Assembly: GCA_002482005.1 (NCBI GenBank)
Contig: DLFD01000094.1
Span: forward strand, 1 to 24,259
DNA: 24,259 bases
Origin: Lachnospiraceae bacterium UBA7729
GTDB taxonomy: Bacteria; Bacillota; Clostridia; Lachnospirales; Lachnospiraceae
Reading direction: 5' to 3'
Part shown: in pieces, positions 7,444 to 13,703 of the stretch
Layout of the letters: every line of letters begins with the position of its first letter
Numbering within the stretch: the stretch's first letter is position 1
The notes under the pieces: model-generated
Told to the model about the DNA's origin: nothing
The model's input: the letters and a program-made list of their open reading frames with translations, nothing else
Database searches by the model: none
Program-made: the position numbers and the translations under genes

Positions 7444-8043
7444 ATGAGAAAAAGAGAATATAGTAGAGAATCCGGAACGGATAGCCGGACTGCAGAGAGC
7501 AGACAGACGAAAGCAAAAAGCGGAAACCGTGCGGCAGGTGCTGTCTGGGGATGGATCAATACCATAGCACATGGTGTGCTGTCATTATTATTCAGGATTG
7601 TCGGGAAAGAGCTGAAGGATTCGCAGTTTTTGGCTTTTATGCAGTTTGTGAAGTTCGGGATCGTCGGACTTACGAATACGGTGCTCTCGTATGTAGTGTA
7701 TGTTGTTGCCCTGCTTCTGATGAGGAAGCTCTCATGGTTTCCGAAGGCGGATTATCTCATCGCCCAGATACTGGCATTCATCATCAGTGTGGCATGGTCG
7801 TTCTACTGGAACAATCGTTTTGTCTTCACACTTCATGAAGGGGAACAGAGATCCGTCTGGAAGGCATTGCTCAAGACTTACATCTCATATTCTTTTACCG
7901 GACTGTTTCTGAACAGTATTCTGCTGGTTGTGTGGGTACAGCTGCTCCACGTCTCAGAATTTCTGGGCCCGATCCTGAATCTGCTGATCAGTGTTCCGGT
8001 CAACTTTCTTATCAACAAATACTGGGCATTCCGCAGCAAGTGA
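7444..8043 (+). CDS. gtrA: GtrA-like membrane protein (candidate flippase for undecaprenyl-phosphate sugar)
   Basis: This 199-residue protein carries a GtrA domain from about residue 65 to the end. Its landmarks are FVKFGIVGLTNTVLSYVVY in the first helix, the conserved SFYWNNRFVF after the second, and the terminal NKYWAFR. Four membrane helices are visible. The first 60 residues form an Arg/Ser/Lys-rich tail plus an amphipathic stretch and are longer than in most GtrA proteins, which usually have 120-150 residues. The family is thought to flip polyprenyl-phosphate-linked sugars for use by an outer-face transferase. It lies 19 bp after the GtrB-like gene, the classic gtrA/gtrB partnership. The third partner is the GtrII-like protein at 1-1173. 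Confidence 0.85.
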   Translation: MRKREYSRESGTDSRTAESRQTKAKSGNRAAGAVWGWINTIAHGVLSLLFRIVGKELKDSQFLAFMQFVKFGIVGLTNTVLSYVVYVVALLLMRKLSWFPKADYLIAQILAFIISVAWSFYWNNRFVFTLHEGEQRSVWKALLKTYISYSFTGLFLNSILLVVWVQLLHVSEFLGPILNLLISVPVNFLINKYWAFRSK

Positions 8044-8049
8044 GCTGCT

Positions 8050-8077
8050 TTCCGGTATAATAACGCGTATTCCGGTA
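8050..8077 (+). promoter_or_regulatory. Direct repeats TTCCGGTA around a TATAAT box upstream of rfbH
   Basis: TTCCGGTA occurs at 8050-8057 and 8070-8077, exactly 20 bp apart. The first copy runs into TATAAT (8056-8061). The spacing suits a dimeric regulator on one face of the helix and might control an internal promoter for rfbH. No good -35 is seen, so this could be coincidence. Confidence 0.25.
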
Positions 8078-8117
8078 AAAGGGATACATGGAGCACACCT
8101 GGGCGATAAACAACAAC

Positions 8118-8124
8118 AGGAAGG
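8118..8124 (+). promoter_or_regulatory. Ribosome binding site deciding the rfbH start at 8133
   Basis: AGGAAGG ends 8 nt before the ATG at 8133. The upstream in-frame ATG at 8088 would add 15 residues unlike the family (EHTWAINNNRKDND) and has no comparable site. Confidence 0.6.
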
Positions 8125-8132
8125 ATAACGAT

Positions 8133-9485
8133 ATGTCTTCTAAGTGGAACAGTGAACAAGAAGCACGTGAAGAGATCAAGGCTCTGGTAGGAGAATATTA
8201 TCATCAGTTCAAGGAGAAGAAGGAAGCTTTCCGTCCGGGCGGCCGGATAAGCTATGCATCCCGTGTATACGACGAAAAGGAGATGCAGAGTCTGACAGAT
8301 GCCATGCTGGATTTCTGGCTGACGACGGGACGATTCGCAGATGAATTCGAAAAGAAGTTTGCAGAATGGATCGGTGTGAGATTCGCCCATCTGGTCAATT
8401 CCGGATCTTCGGCCAACCTGGTTGCTTTCTCTGTCCTGACCGCTCCGGAACTTGGAGAACGGCAGATCAGGAAAGGCGACGAAGTTATCACGGTTGCCTG
8501 CGGATTTCCGACTACAGTTGCGCCTGTTCTTCAGTATGGCGCAGTGCCTGTATTCGTGGATGTGACTGTGCCGCAGTACAATATCGATGTCACACAGCTG
8601 GAGAAAGCACTGAGTCCGAAGACGAAAGCTGTCATGATCGCACACACGCTTGGCAATCCTTTTGATCTCAGAGCGGTTAAGGAGTTCTGTGATAAATATA
8701 ATCTCTGGCTGGTTGAGGATAATTGTGACGCCCTTGGATCTCAGTATACGATCGATGGAGAGACCAGATACACCGGTACCTGGGGCGATATCGGGACTTC
8801 GTCTTTCTATCCGCCGCATCATATGACGATGGGCGAAGGCGGCGCCGTATATACAAACGATCCGAAGCTGAACAGGCTGATCCTGTCTTACCGTGACTGG
8901 GGGCGCGACTGCATCTGCCCATCCGGACACGACAACTTCTGCGGACACCGGTTTGACGGTCAGTACGGCGAGCTTCCGAAAGGATACGACCATAAGTATG
9001 TATACAGTCATCTTGGCTACAATCTGAAAGTGACAGATCTTCAGGCTGCTGTCGGTGTTGAGCAGCTGAAGAAGTTTCCGTCCTTTATCGAAAGAAGACG
9101 CCACAACTGGGAACGCCTGCGCAAGGCGCTGGAACCGGCTGCAGACAAACTGATCCTGCCAGAGCCGGCAGAGAATTCCAGACCTTCCTGGTTTGGGTTC
9201 CTGGTTTCTGTAAGGCCGGACTCCGGACTTGACCGAAACAAGATCACACGTTACATTGAGTCGAAGAATATCCAGACCAGACTTCTTTTTTCCGGCAACC
9301 TCATCAAGCATCCCTGCTTTGACCAGATTCGCGGAACAGATGCTTATCGCGTGGCAGGTGATCTCAGAGTGACGGATTTCATCATGAACAATACGTTCTG
9401 GGTTGGCGTATATCCGGGAATGACAGACGAGATGATCGATTATATGGCGCAGATCATCCTGGAAGCCGTTTCGAATGCTGAATGA
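8133..9485 (+). CDS. rfbH: CDP-4-keto-6-deoxy-D-glucose 3-dehydratase (PLP, [2Fe-2S])
   Basis: From ATG 8133 the product has 450 residues, close to the usual 437 of RfbH/DdhC. It is an aspartate-aminotransferase-fold, sugar-aminotransferase-like protein in which the PLP-binding Lys is replaced by His, as known for DdhC: SFYPPHH (224-230), with His229 at the Lys position. Asp196 in VEDNCDALG is the usual PLP-nitrogen ligand. The iron-sulfur cysteines are Cys198, Cys260, Cys262 and Cys270. The Cys-X1-Cys-X7-Cys part is exact, while the first spacing is 61 residues rather than the 57 I recall for Yersinia DdhC, owing to a small insertion around IDGETRYT. It removes the C3 hydroxyl to give the CDP-3,6-dideoxy-4-ketohexose intermediate. 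The flavin/iron-sulfur reductase partner DdhD is not in the window. Confidence 0.94.
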   Translation: MSSKWNSEQEAREEIKALVGEYYHQFKEKKEAFRPGGRISYASRVYDEKEMQSLTDAMLDFWLTTGRFADEFEKKFAEWIGVRFAHLVNSGSSANLVAFSVLTAPELGERQIRKGDEVITVACGFPTTVAPVLQYGAVPVFVDVTVPQYNIDVTQLEKALSPKTKAVMIAHTLGNPFDLRAVKEFCDKYNLWLVEDNCDALGSQYTIDGETRYTGTWGDIGTSSFYPPHHMTMGEGGAVYTNDPKLNRLILSYRDWGRDCICPSGHDNFCGHRFDGQYGELPKGYDHKYVYSHLGYNLKVTDLQAAVGVEQLKKFPSFIERRRHNWERLRKALEPAADKLILPEPAENSRPSWFGFLVSVRPDSGLDRNKITRYIESKNIQTRLLFSGNLIKHPCFDQIRGTDAYRVAGDLRVTDFIMNNTFWVGVYPGMTDEMIDYMAQIILEAVSNAE

Positions 9486-9554
9486 CCGATAGTCTCAATA
9501 TTTCCGTTTTTCTGTTTCATAATAAGATGTTTACCAGATGGGAGGATATTTGCT

Positions 9555-10271
9555 ATGAATATAGCATTGATCATCGCGGGCGGATCCGGACACCGGATGG
9601 GCCAGGATATTCCGAAACAGTTCATTAATGTATACGATAAGCCGGTTCTGATCTATACCCTGGAAGGCTTTCAGAAGCATCCGATGATCGATGCAATCGA
9701 GCTGGTCTGCATCGATGGATGGCATGACGTCGTATGGGCTTATGCGAAGCAGTTCGGGATCGACAAGCTGAAGTGGATCGTGTCCGGAGGCAATTCCGGC
9801 CAGGAGTCGATCCGCAACGGCGTCTACGGACTTGAGGACAAGTGCAAGGAAGAGGATATCGTGATTATCCATGACGGTATCCGTCCACTGGTCGATGCAT
9901 CCGTCCTTTCGGATGTCATTGAGACGGCTCAGAAGTACGGCAACGGCGTCACTTCCATGCCTTACAACGAGCAGATCTTCGTAAAGGATGACGAGATCTC
10001 GACGACGAAGTATATCCCGCGTGAGACGCTGAGACGTGTGCAGACCCCGCAGGCCTACAGATTCGGCAAGCTGGACTGGGCATACCACAAGGCATTTGCG
10101 GAGAACATCGGCATCGCAGGCTCTTCCTATACGAATACCATGATGGTGGAGCTTGGCGAGCGTCTGTATTTCGCGGCCGGCTCCGACAAGAATATCAAGC
10201 TGACGACCAAGGATGACCTTGAGCTGTTCAAGGCATATCTTAAGATGGACAAAGACAACTGGCTGAAGTAA
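9555..10271 (+). CDS. tarI: IspD/TarI-family cytidylyltransferase, probably for ribitol-5-phosphate or a related polyol phosphate
   Basis: The 238-residue protein has the IspD-family signature GGSGHRMG (9-16) and PKQF (20-23), the GG.SGQESIRNG loop and IIHDGIRPLV. It ends with SSYTNTMMVELGERL and NIKLTTKDDLELF, which resemble TarI/Bcs1 more than housekeeping IspD. The products of that subfamily are CDP-ribitol or similar CDP-polyols that feed TagF/TarL-type transferases, which are present downstream (17346, 22709). The ATG at 9555 has GGGAGG (9540-9545) at 9 nt. No TarJ-type dehydrogenase making the polyol phosphate is beside it; an extended SDR occupies that place. A 69-bp gap from rfbH and a shift to more GC-rich sequence suggest that a new module starts here. 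True IspD activity cannot be excluded. Confidence 0.82.
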   Translation: MNIALIIAGGSGHRMGQDIPKQFINVYDKPVLIYTLEGFQKHPMIDAIELVCIDGWHDVVWAYAKQFGIDKLKWIVSGGNSGQESIRNGVYGLEDKCKEEDIVIIHDGIRPLVDASVLSDVIETAQKYGNGVTSMPYNEQIFVKDDEISTTKYIPRETLRRVQTPQAYRFGKLDWAYHKAFAENIGIAGSSYTNTMMVELGERLYFAAGSDKNIKLTTKDDLELFKAYLKMDKDNWLK

Positions 10272-10293
10272 GATAGCATTCCGGCACGACAGG

Positions 10294-10470
10294 GGATCCG
10301 GATACAGGTCCGGGAACGGATCCGGATACAGGCCCGGGAACGGATCCGGCTATGGATCCGTATACAGGCCCGGGAACGGATCCGGCTATGGATCCGGATA
10401 CAGGTCCGGGAACGGATCCGGCTTTGGATCCGGATACAGGTCCGGGAACGGATCCGGGTATGGGTCCGAA
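10294..10470. repeat. GC-rich tandem repeat of 24-bp and 36-bp units (minisatellite)
   Basis: Units begin with GGATCCGG. Two 24-bp units (10294-10317, 10318-10341) are followed by three 36-bp units (10342-10377, 10378-10413, 10414-10449) and a decayed partial unit from 10450. The 36-bp unit is the 24-bp unit plus a 12-bp insertion containing CTATG or CTTTG. All units are multiples of three, so the array stays open in frame with the next gene and would read DP(D/Y)TGPGT with inserted DPAM. The first stop upstream in that frame is TAG at 10274, and the only in-frame ATGs lie inside the array (10352, 10388) or after it. Translation of the array is therefore uncertain. Confidence 0.85.
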
Positions 10471-10501
10471 GCCAGGGGCAGGCAGCAGCATGCTGCGGAA
10501 T

Positions 10502-10505
10502 GGAG
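10502..10505 (+). promoter_or_regulatory. Ribosome binding site deciding the SDR start at 10514
   Basis: GGAG lies 8 nt before the ATG at 10514. The ATG at 10352, inside the repeat array, has no comparable site and would add 54 residues of TGPGTDP-type repeats. Confidence 0.55.
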
Positions 10506-10513
10506 TATTCGAG

Positions 10514-11605
10514 ATGAGATTACTGGAGAGCAAGCTTTTCCAGGAGGATCTGGCGTATGTGGCGTCACTGGACCTTCCATGGGAGAAACTCGAGGATTCT
10601 TCGATCATGATCTCCGGTGCGACCGGGATGATCGGAAGCACGCTGATCCATGTGCTGATGAAGAAGAACCGTGAGGACAGGCTCAACTGCCATATCTATG
10701 CCCTGGGAAGGAGCGAGGGAAAGGGACAGCAGCGCTTCATGGAATACTGGGATGACGACAGCTTTACCTTCATCCAGTGCGACATCGATAACGATGAGGA
10801 TCTGAGGAAAGCAGTCCGGAATGCAGGGCTTTGCATGGATATGCGCTGTGTCGACTATATCTTTCATGCGGCGTCCAACACACATCCGGTTGCCTATGCG
10901 ACGGACCCGATCGGGACGGTCCTTACCAACATCATAGGGCTGAACAATCTCCTCCGCTTCGCGGCAGACGTAAGAGCGAAGCGGTTTGCATTTGCCTCCT
11001 CGAATGAGATCTACGGGGAAAACCGCGGGGATGTGGAGCTGTTTGACGAGAAGTACTGCGGCTACATCGACTGCAATACCATGCGTGCCGGCTATCCGGA
11101 GAGCAAGAGGGCGGGCGAAGCGCTGTGTCAGGCTTACATCCGGCAGAGGGAGCTTGATGTCGTGGTCCCGAGGTTCACCAGATCGTTCGGGCCGACGCTC
11201 CTGAAGACCGATACCAAGGCTCTTTCCCAGTTTATCCACAAGGGAGTCGAGGGCGAAGATATCGTCCTTAAGAGCGCAGGGACGCAGTATTATTCCTACA
11301 CTTATGTCTGCGATGCGGTCGCCGGCCTGCTGACGGTCCTGCTGAAGGGCGGATGCGGAGAGGCATACAATATCGCTGATGTGAGCTGTGACATCACCCT
11401 GAAGGACCTCGCGAAGATCATCGCGGACTATGCGGGAAAGAAAGTTGTCTTCGAGATCCCGGATGCGACCGAGGCGGCGGGCTATTCCAAAGCGACCAAG
11501 GCGCGCCTCGACAGCAGGAAGCTTCAGGGGCTGGGCTGGACGGCACACTTCGATATGAAGACAGGGCTGGTGCATACGATCGATATACTGAAGGAAATTG
11601 GCTGA
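10514..11605 (+). CDS. NAD-dependent epimerase/dehydratase (extended SDR)
   Basis: From ATG 10514 the product has 363 residues. It has the nucleotide-binding motif GATGMIG (35-41), HAASNTHP after the fourth strand, SSNEIYG (162-168) and the catalytic Tyr194/Lys198 in YPESKRAGE. The YPESKR pattern recalls UDP-glucuronate decarboxylase-like SDRs, but the substrate cannot be named. It follows the TarI-like gene, where a polyol-phosphate dehydrogenase is often found, so it may work on the precursor or on the CDP-activated product. A longer reading frame starting inside the tandem repeat at 10352 would give 417 residues with a Pro/Gly/Asp-rich N-terminal extension. I prefer the shorter form because of its ribosome binding site and normal family start. 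Its stop is one base before the next start. Confidence 0.83.
   Translation: MRLLESKLFQEDLAYVASLDLPWEKLEDSSIMISGATGMIGSTLIHVLMKKNREDRLNCHIYALGRSEGKGQQRFMEYWDDDSFTFIQCDIDNDEDLRKAVRNAGLCMDMRCVDYIFHAASNTHPVAYATDPIGTVLTNIIGLNNLLRFAADVRAKRFAFASSNEIYGENRGDVELFDEKYCGYIDCNTMRAGYPESKRAGEALCQAYIRQRELDVVVPRFTRSFGPTLLKTDTKALSQFIHKGVEGEDIVLKSAGTQYYSYTYVCDAVAGLLTVLLKGGCGEAYNIADVSCDITLKDLAKIIADYAGKKVVFEIPDATEAAGYSKATKARLDSRKLQGLGWTAHFDMKTGLVHTIDILKEIG
11591..11596 (+). promoter_or_regulatory. Ribosome binding site deciding the start at 11607
   Basis: AAGGAA lies 10 nt before ATG 11607. The in-frame TTG at 11598 would lie only one base after it, too close to be used. Confidence 0.5.
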
Positions 11606-11606
11606 T

Positions 11607-12806
11607 ATGGGTAAGATAAAGTTCGGTGATTACCTGAAGACCAGGAAGAATCAGCAGAATCTGAATATCTATGAGTCGGATGAGGCTCTTGTCCGCCGGG
11701 CCAGATCGAAGATGGACCTGGACCCGATCGTGATCTCCCCGGCTTTCCGGGTACAGAATCTGGAGGCTGCGAAGCGGATGCTGGAGGAGGCGAAAGCCTG
11801 CCCGGGCGCGGAGGAGCTTCTGGAGAAGTGCAGGCAGATGCTGCATGCAGCGAAGACTGCAAAGAAGGAAGCCGATTACCAGAGCGCGTGCCTGCATCTT
11901 TCCGAGGCAGGCGATGAGTATGAATATGACAAGGCTGCCGGCGAGTTCGGCAATCTTCAGGGCTACCGGGATGCGGATGAGAAGCGTGCCGAGGCAAAGA
12001 AGAAGTCAAAGACCCTGAACCGGAAGTTCCAGGTAAAGCGCGGCGTGATCATCCTTGTGATCGTTCTGCTGGCGGCTCTGATCACGGCAGCTGTCCGGGC
12101 GGGGGTCCCGCGCTACGGAGCTGCGCTTCTGGAAGGCCTTGCGGGTCAGTATAAGGCCGCGGCAGCCAACTTTGAGAAGATGGATGTTCTCGACAGCGAC
12201 CGTCAGGCGGAGAAGTACTATGCGCTCTACCTGGAGCAGCGCCAGGAGGAGGAGAGGAAGACTCTCCCGAGGGCAAGAAAGGGAAGCACGATCTCATTTG
12301 CCGGCCAGCACTGGCTTGTGCTGAAGAAGGAGGACAAGAAGCTTCTGATGATATGCACATCTCCTTATGCTTCCAGCCCGTACCGGCATGTGCAGTTTCA
12401 TAACATCCGGAAGGATGTGAGCTGGGCGGACAGTTCTCTCCGCGAGTTTTTGAATGAGGGCGTTCTGAGAGACGAGTTTACCGAGGCCGAGCGGGATGCG
12501 CTTGTCGAGATGGAGTACACGCCGTCCGGCAATGCAGACTATGGAGTGAAGGGCGACACGAGGGTGCTGAAGGACAAGATCAGGATCCTCGACATGGCGG
12601 AGATCGAAGAATATGCCGATGTCTTTAAGAAGCCGGGCGTCGATATGTGGCTGTCTACCCAGGGACATGATGCGGCATCCGCGGTCTATATGACCAAGAC
12701 CGGCACCCTGATGAGCTACGGCAATGACGTGACGGATGATGATCTGTCGGCCTGCCCGGTCGTGACGGTCGATATCAGGCTGCTTGAGAAAGCAGAACTG
12801 GGATGA
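11607..12806 (+). CDS. Single-pass membrane protein with helical repeats and a DUF6273-like C-terminal domain
   Basis: The 399-residue protein has three parts. Residues 1-143 are hydrophilic, helical and charged, with a repeat-like stretch (DKAAGEFGNLQGYRDADEKR, 108-127). Residues 146-163 form a single membrane helix (VIILVIVLLAALITAAV). After the helix a second alpha-helical segment (YKAAAANFEKMDVL) precedes a C-terminal domain of about 225-395. That domain has the pattern of DUF6273-type Firmicute proteins: a WLVL strand, LLMICTSPY, a SLREFLNEG helix, and VDMWLSTQGH near the end. The basic residues before the helix favour a cytosolic N-terminus and an external C-terminus. It sits between sugar-precursor genes and the ABC exporter, so a role in export, polymer length or wall attachment is possible. 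No enzyme motif is seen and I do not know its function. Confidence 0.7.
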   Translation: MGKIKFGDYLKTRKNQQNLNIYESDEALVRRARSKMDLDPIVISPAFRVQNLEAAKRMLEEAKACPGAEELLEKCRQMLHAAKTAKKEADYQSACLHLSEAGDEYEYDKAAGEFGNLQGYRDADEKRAEAKKKSKTLNRKFQVKRGVIILVIVLLAALITAAVRAGVPRYGAALLEGLAGQYKAAAANFEKMDVLDSDRQAEKYYALYLEQRQEEERKTLPRARKGSTISFAGQHWLVLKKEDKKLLMICTSPYASSPYRHVQFHNIRKDVSWADSSLREFLNEGVLRDEFTEAERDALVEMEYTPSGNADYGVKGDTRVLKDKIRILDMAEIEEYADVFKKPGVDMWLSTQGHDAASAVYMTKTGTLMSYGNDVTDDDLSACPVVTVDIRLLEKAELG

Positions 12807-12818
12807 GGTTGATGATAG

Positions 12819-13610
12819 ATGGGAAATAAGTGGAAAGTCCGGTTTCATACCTTTCATAAGTATTCTGCCCTGCTGCAGGAGCTGGTCAAGCGTGACATCA
12901 AGCTGAAGTACCGCCGCAGCGTCCTGGGCTATCTGTGGAGTGTCCTGAACCCGCTGCTGATCATGATCGTTCTTACGGTCGTCTTTTCCTCGATGTTCCA
13001 GAAGAACATCGAGAACTACCCGGTCTACCTGCTGACGGGACGTGTCCTGTTCGACTTCATGAGAAATGCGACCCAGAGCGGTCTTAAGTCTGTGACGAAC
13101 AATGCCGCTCTGCTCAAGAAGACCTATATCCCGAAGTATATCTTCACCCTCTCGAAGGCGACGAGTACGATGGTCGATACAGTGTTCTCACTGGGGGCGT
13201 TCTTCATCGTCATGATCGCGACCAGGACAACATTCCACTGGACACTGGTCTACCTTCCGGTGATCATCCTTCAGGTGTATGTATTCAGTCTGGGCGTCTC
13301 ATTTCTGCTGGCTGCCCTGCAGGTCATGTTCCACGACATGGAGTATATCTACCATGCGATCATCACTGCATGGATGTACATGACTCCTCTGTTCTATCCG
13401 CTTGAGAATCTGCCGAATCTCCTTCAGCTGATCATCAAGAGCGTGAACCCGATGTACTACTATGTGGCATCGTTCCGTGACATCACCCTTGCGGGCAATA
13501 TGCCCGGCATAAGGCTGATCATCGGCGGATGGCTGTGGGGCTTTGCCGCGCTTGCCATCGGAGTGTTTGTGTTCCAGAAGAAGAAGGACCAGTTCATCCT
13601 GTATCTGTGA
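12819..13610 (+). CDS. ABC-2 type polysaccharide/teichoic acid export permease (TagG/Wzm-like)
   Basis: This 263-residue integral membrane protein has the ABC-2 permease layout. A cytosolic N-terminal segment carries the family motif VKRDIKLKYRRSVLGYLWSVLNPL, and six hydrophobic segments follow. Near the last helices comes YMTPLFYPLENLP, then the SVNPMYYYVASFRDI segment, typical of TagG/Wzm/RfbA-type exporters. With the ATPase domain encoded next (13704) it would move the lipid-linked polymer across the cytoplasmic membrane. Hence the polymer is assembled inside on a lipid carrier and exported whole, not by the Wzx/Wzy route. The start is 12 bases after the previous stop. The 93-bp gap before the ATPase gene contains a GC-rich inverted repeat. 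Confidence 0.93.
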   Translation: MGNKWKVRFHTFHKYSALLQELVKRDIKLKYRRSVLGYLWSVLNPLLIMIVLTVVFSSMFQKNIENYPVYLLTGRVLFDFMRNATQSGLKSVTNNAALLKKTYIPKYIFTLSKATSTMVDTVFSLGAFFIVMIATRTTFHWTLVYLPVIILQVYVFSLGVSFLLAALQVMFHDMEYIYHAIITAWMYMTPLFYPLENLPNLLQLIIKSVNPMYYYVASFRDITLAGNMPGIRLIIGGWLWGFAALAIGVFVFQKKKDQFILYL

Positions 13611-13627
13611 TGGCTGACGCCTGACGG

Positions 13628-13681
13628 GGCGGGCAATGGCAGAAGGAAGGTACATCGTCCGGACCGGAGAGGCTGCCCGCC
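13628..13681 (+). repeat. GC-rich inverted repeat in the gap before the ATPase-mutase fusion gene
   Basis: GGCGGGCA (13628-13635) pairs with TGCCCGCC (13674-13681). The 38-nt loop contains the palindrome GTCCGGAC. No T-run follows, so it is more likely an mRNA structure between the two exporter genes than a terminator. Confidence 0.4.
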
Positions 13682-13703
13682 GGCGCTTTATAGAGGAAAA
13701 GAT

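Noticed and set aside
7878..9311. Long minus-strand open frame antisense to rfbH
   Set aside because: rfbH is unmistakable on the other strand, and the antisense product has no domain or compositional sense. It is a by-product of rfbH codon usage.
10240..10686. Minus-strand frame reading PGSVPGPVSGS repeats through the tandem array
   Set aside because: The array has units in multiples of three, so it is open in more than one frame on both strands. No start with a ribosome binding site supports this one.
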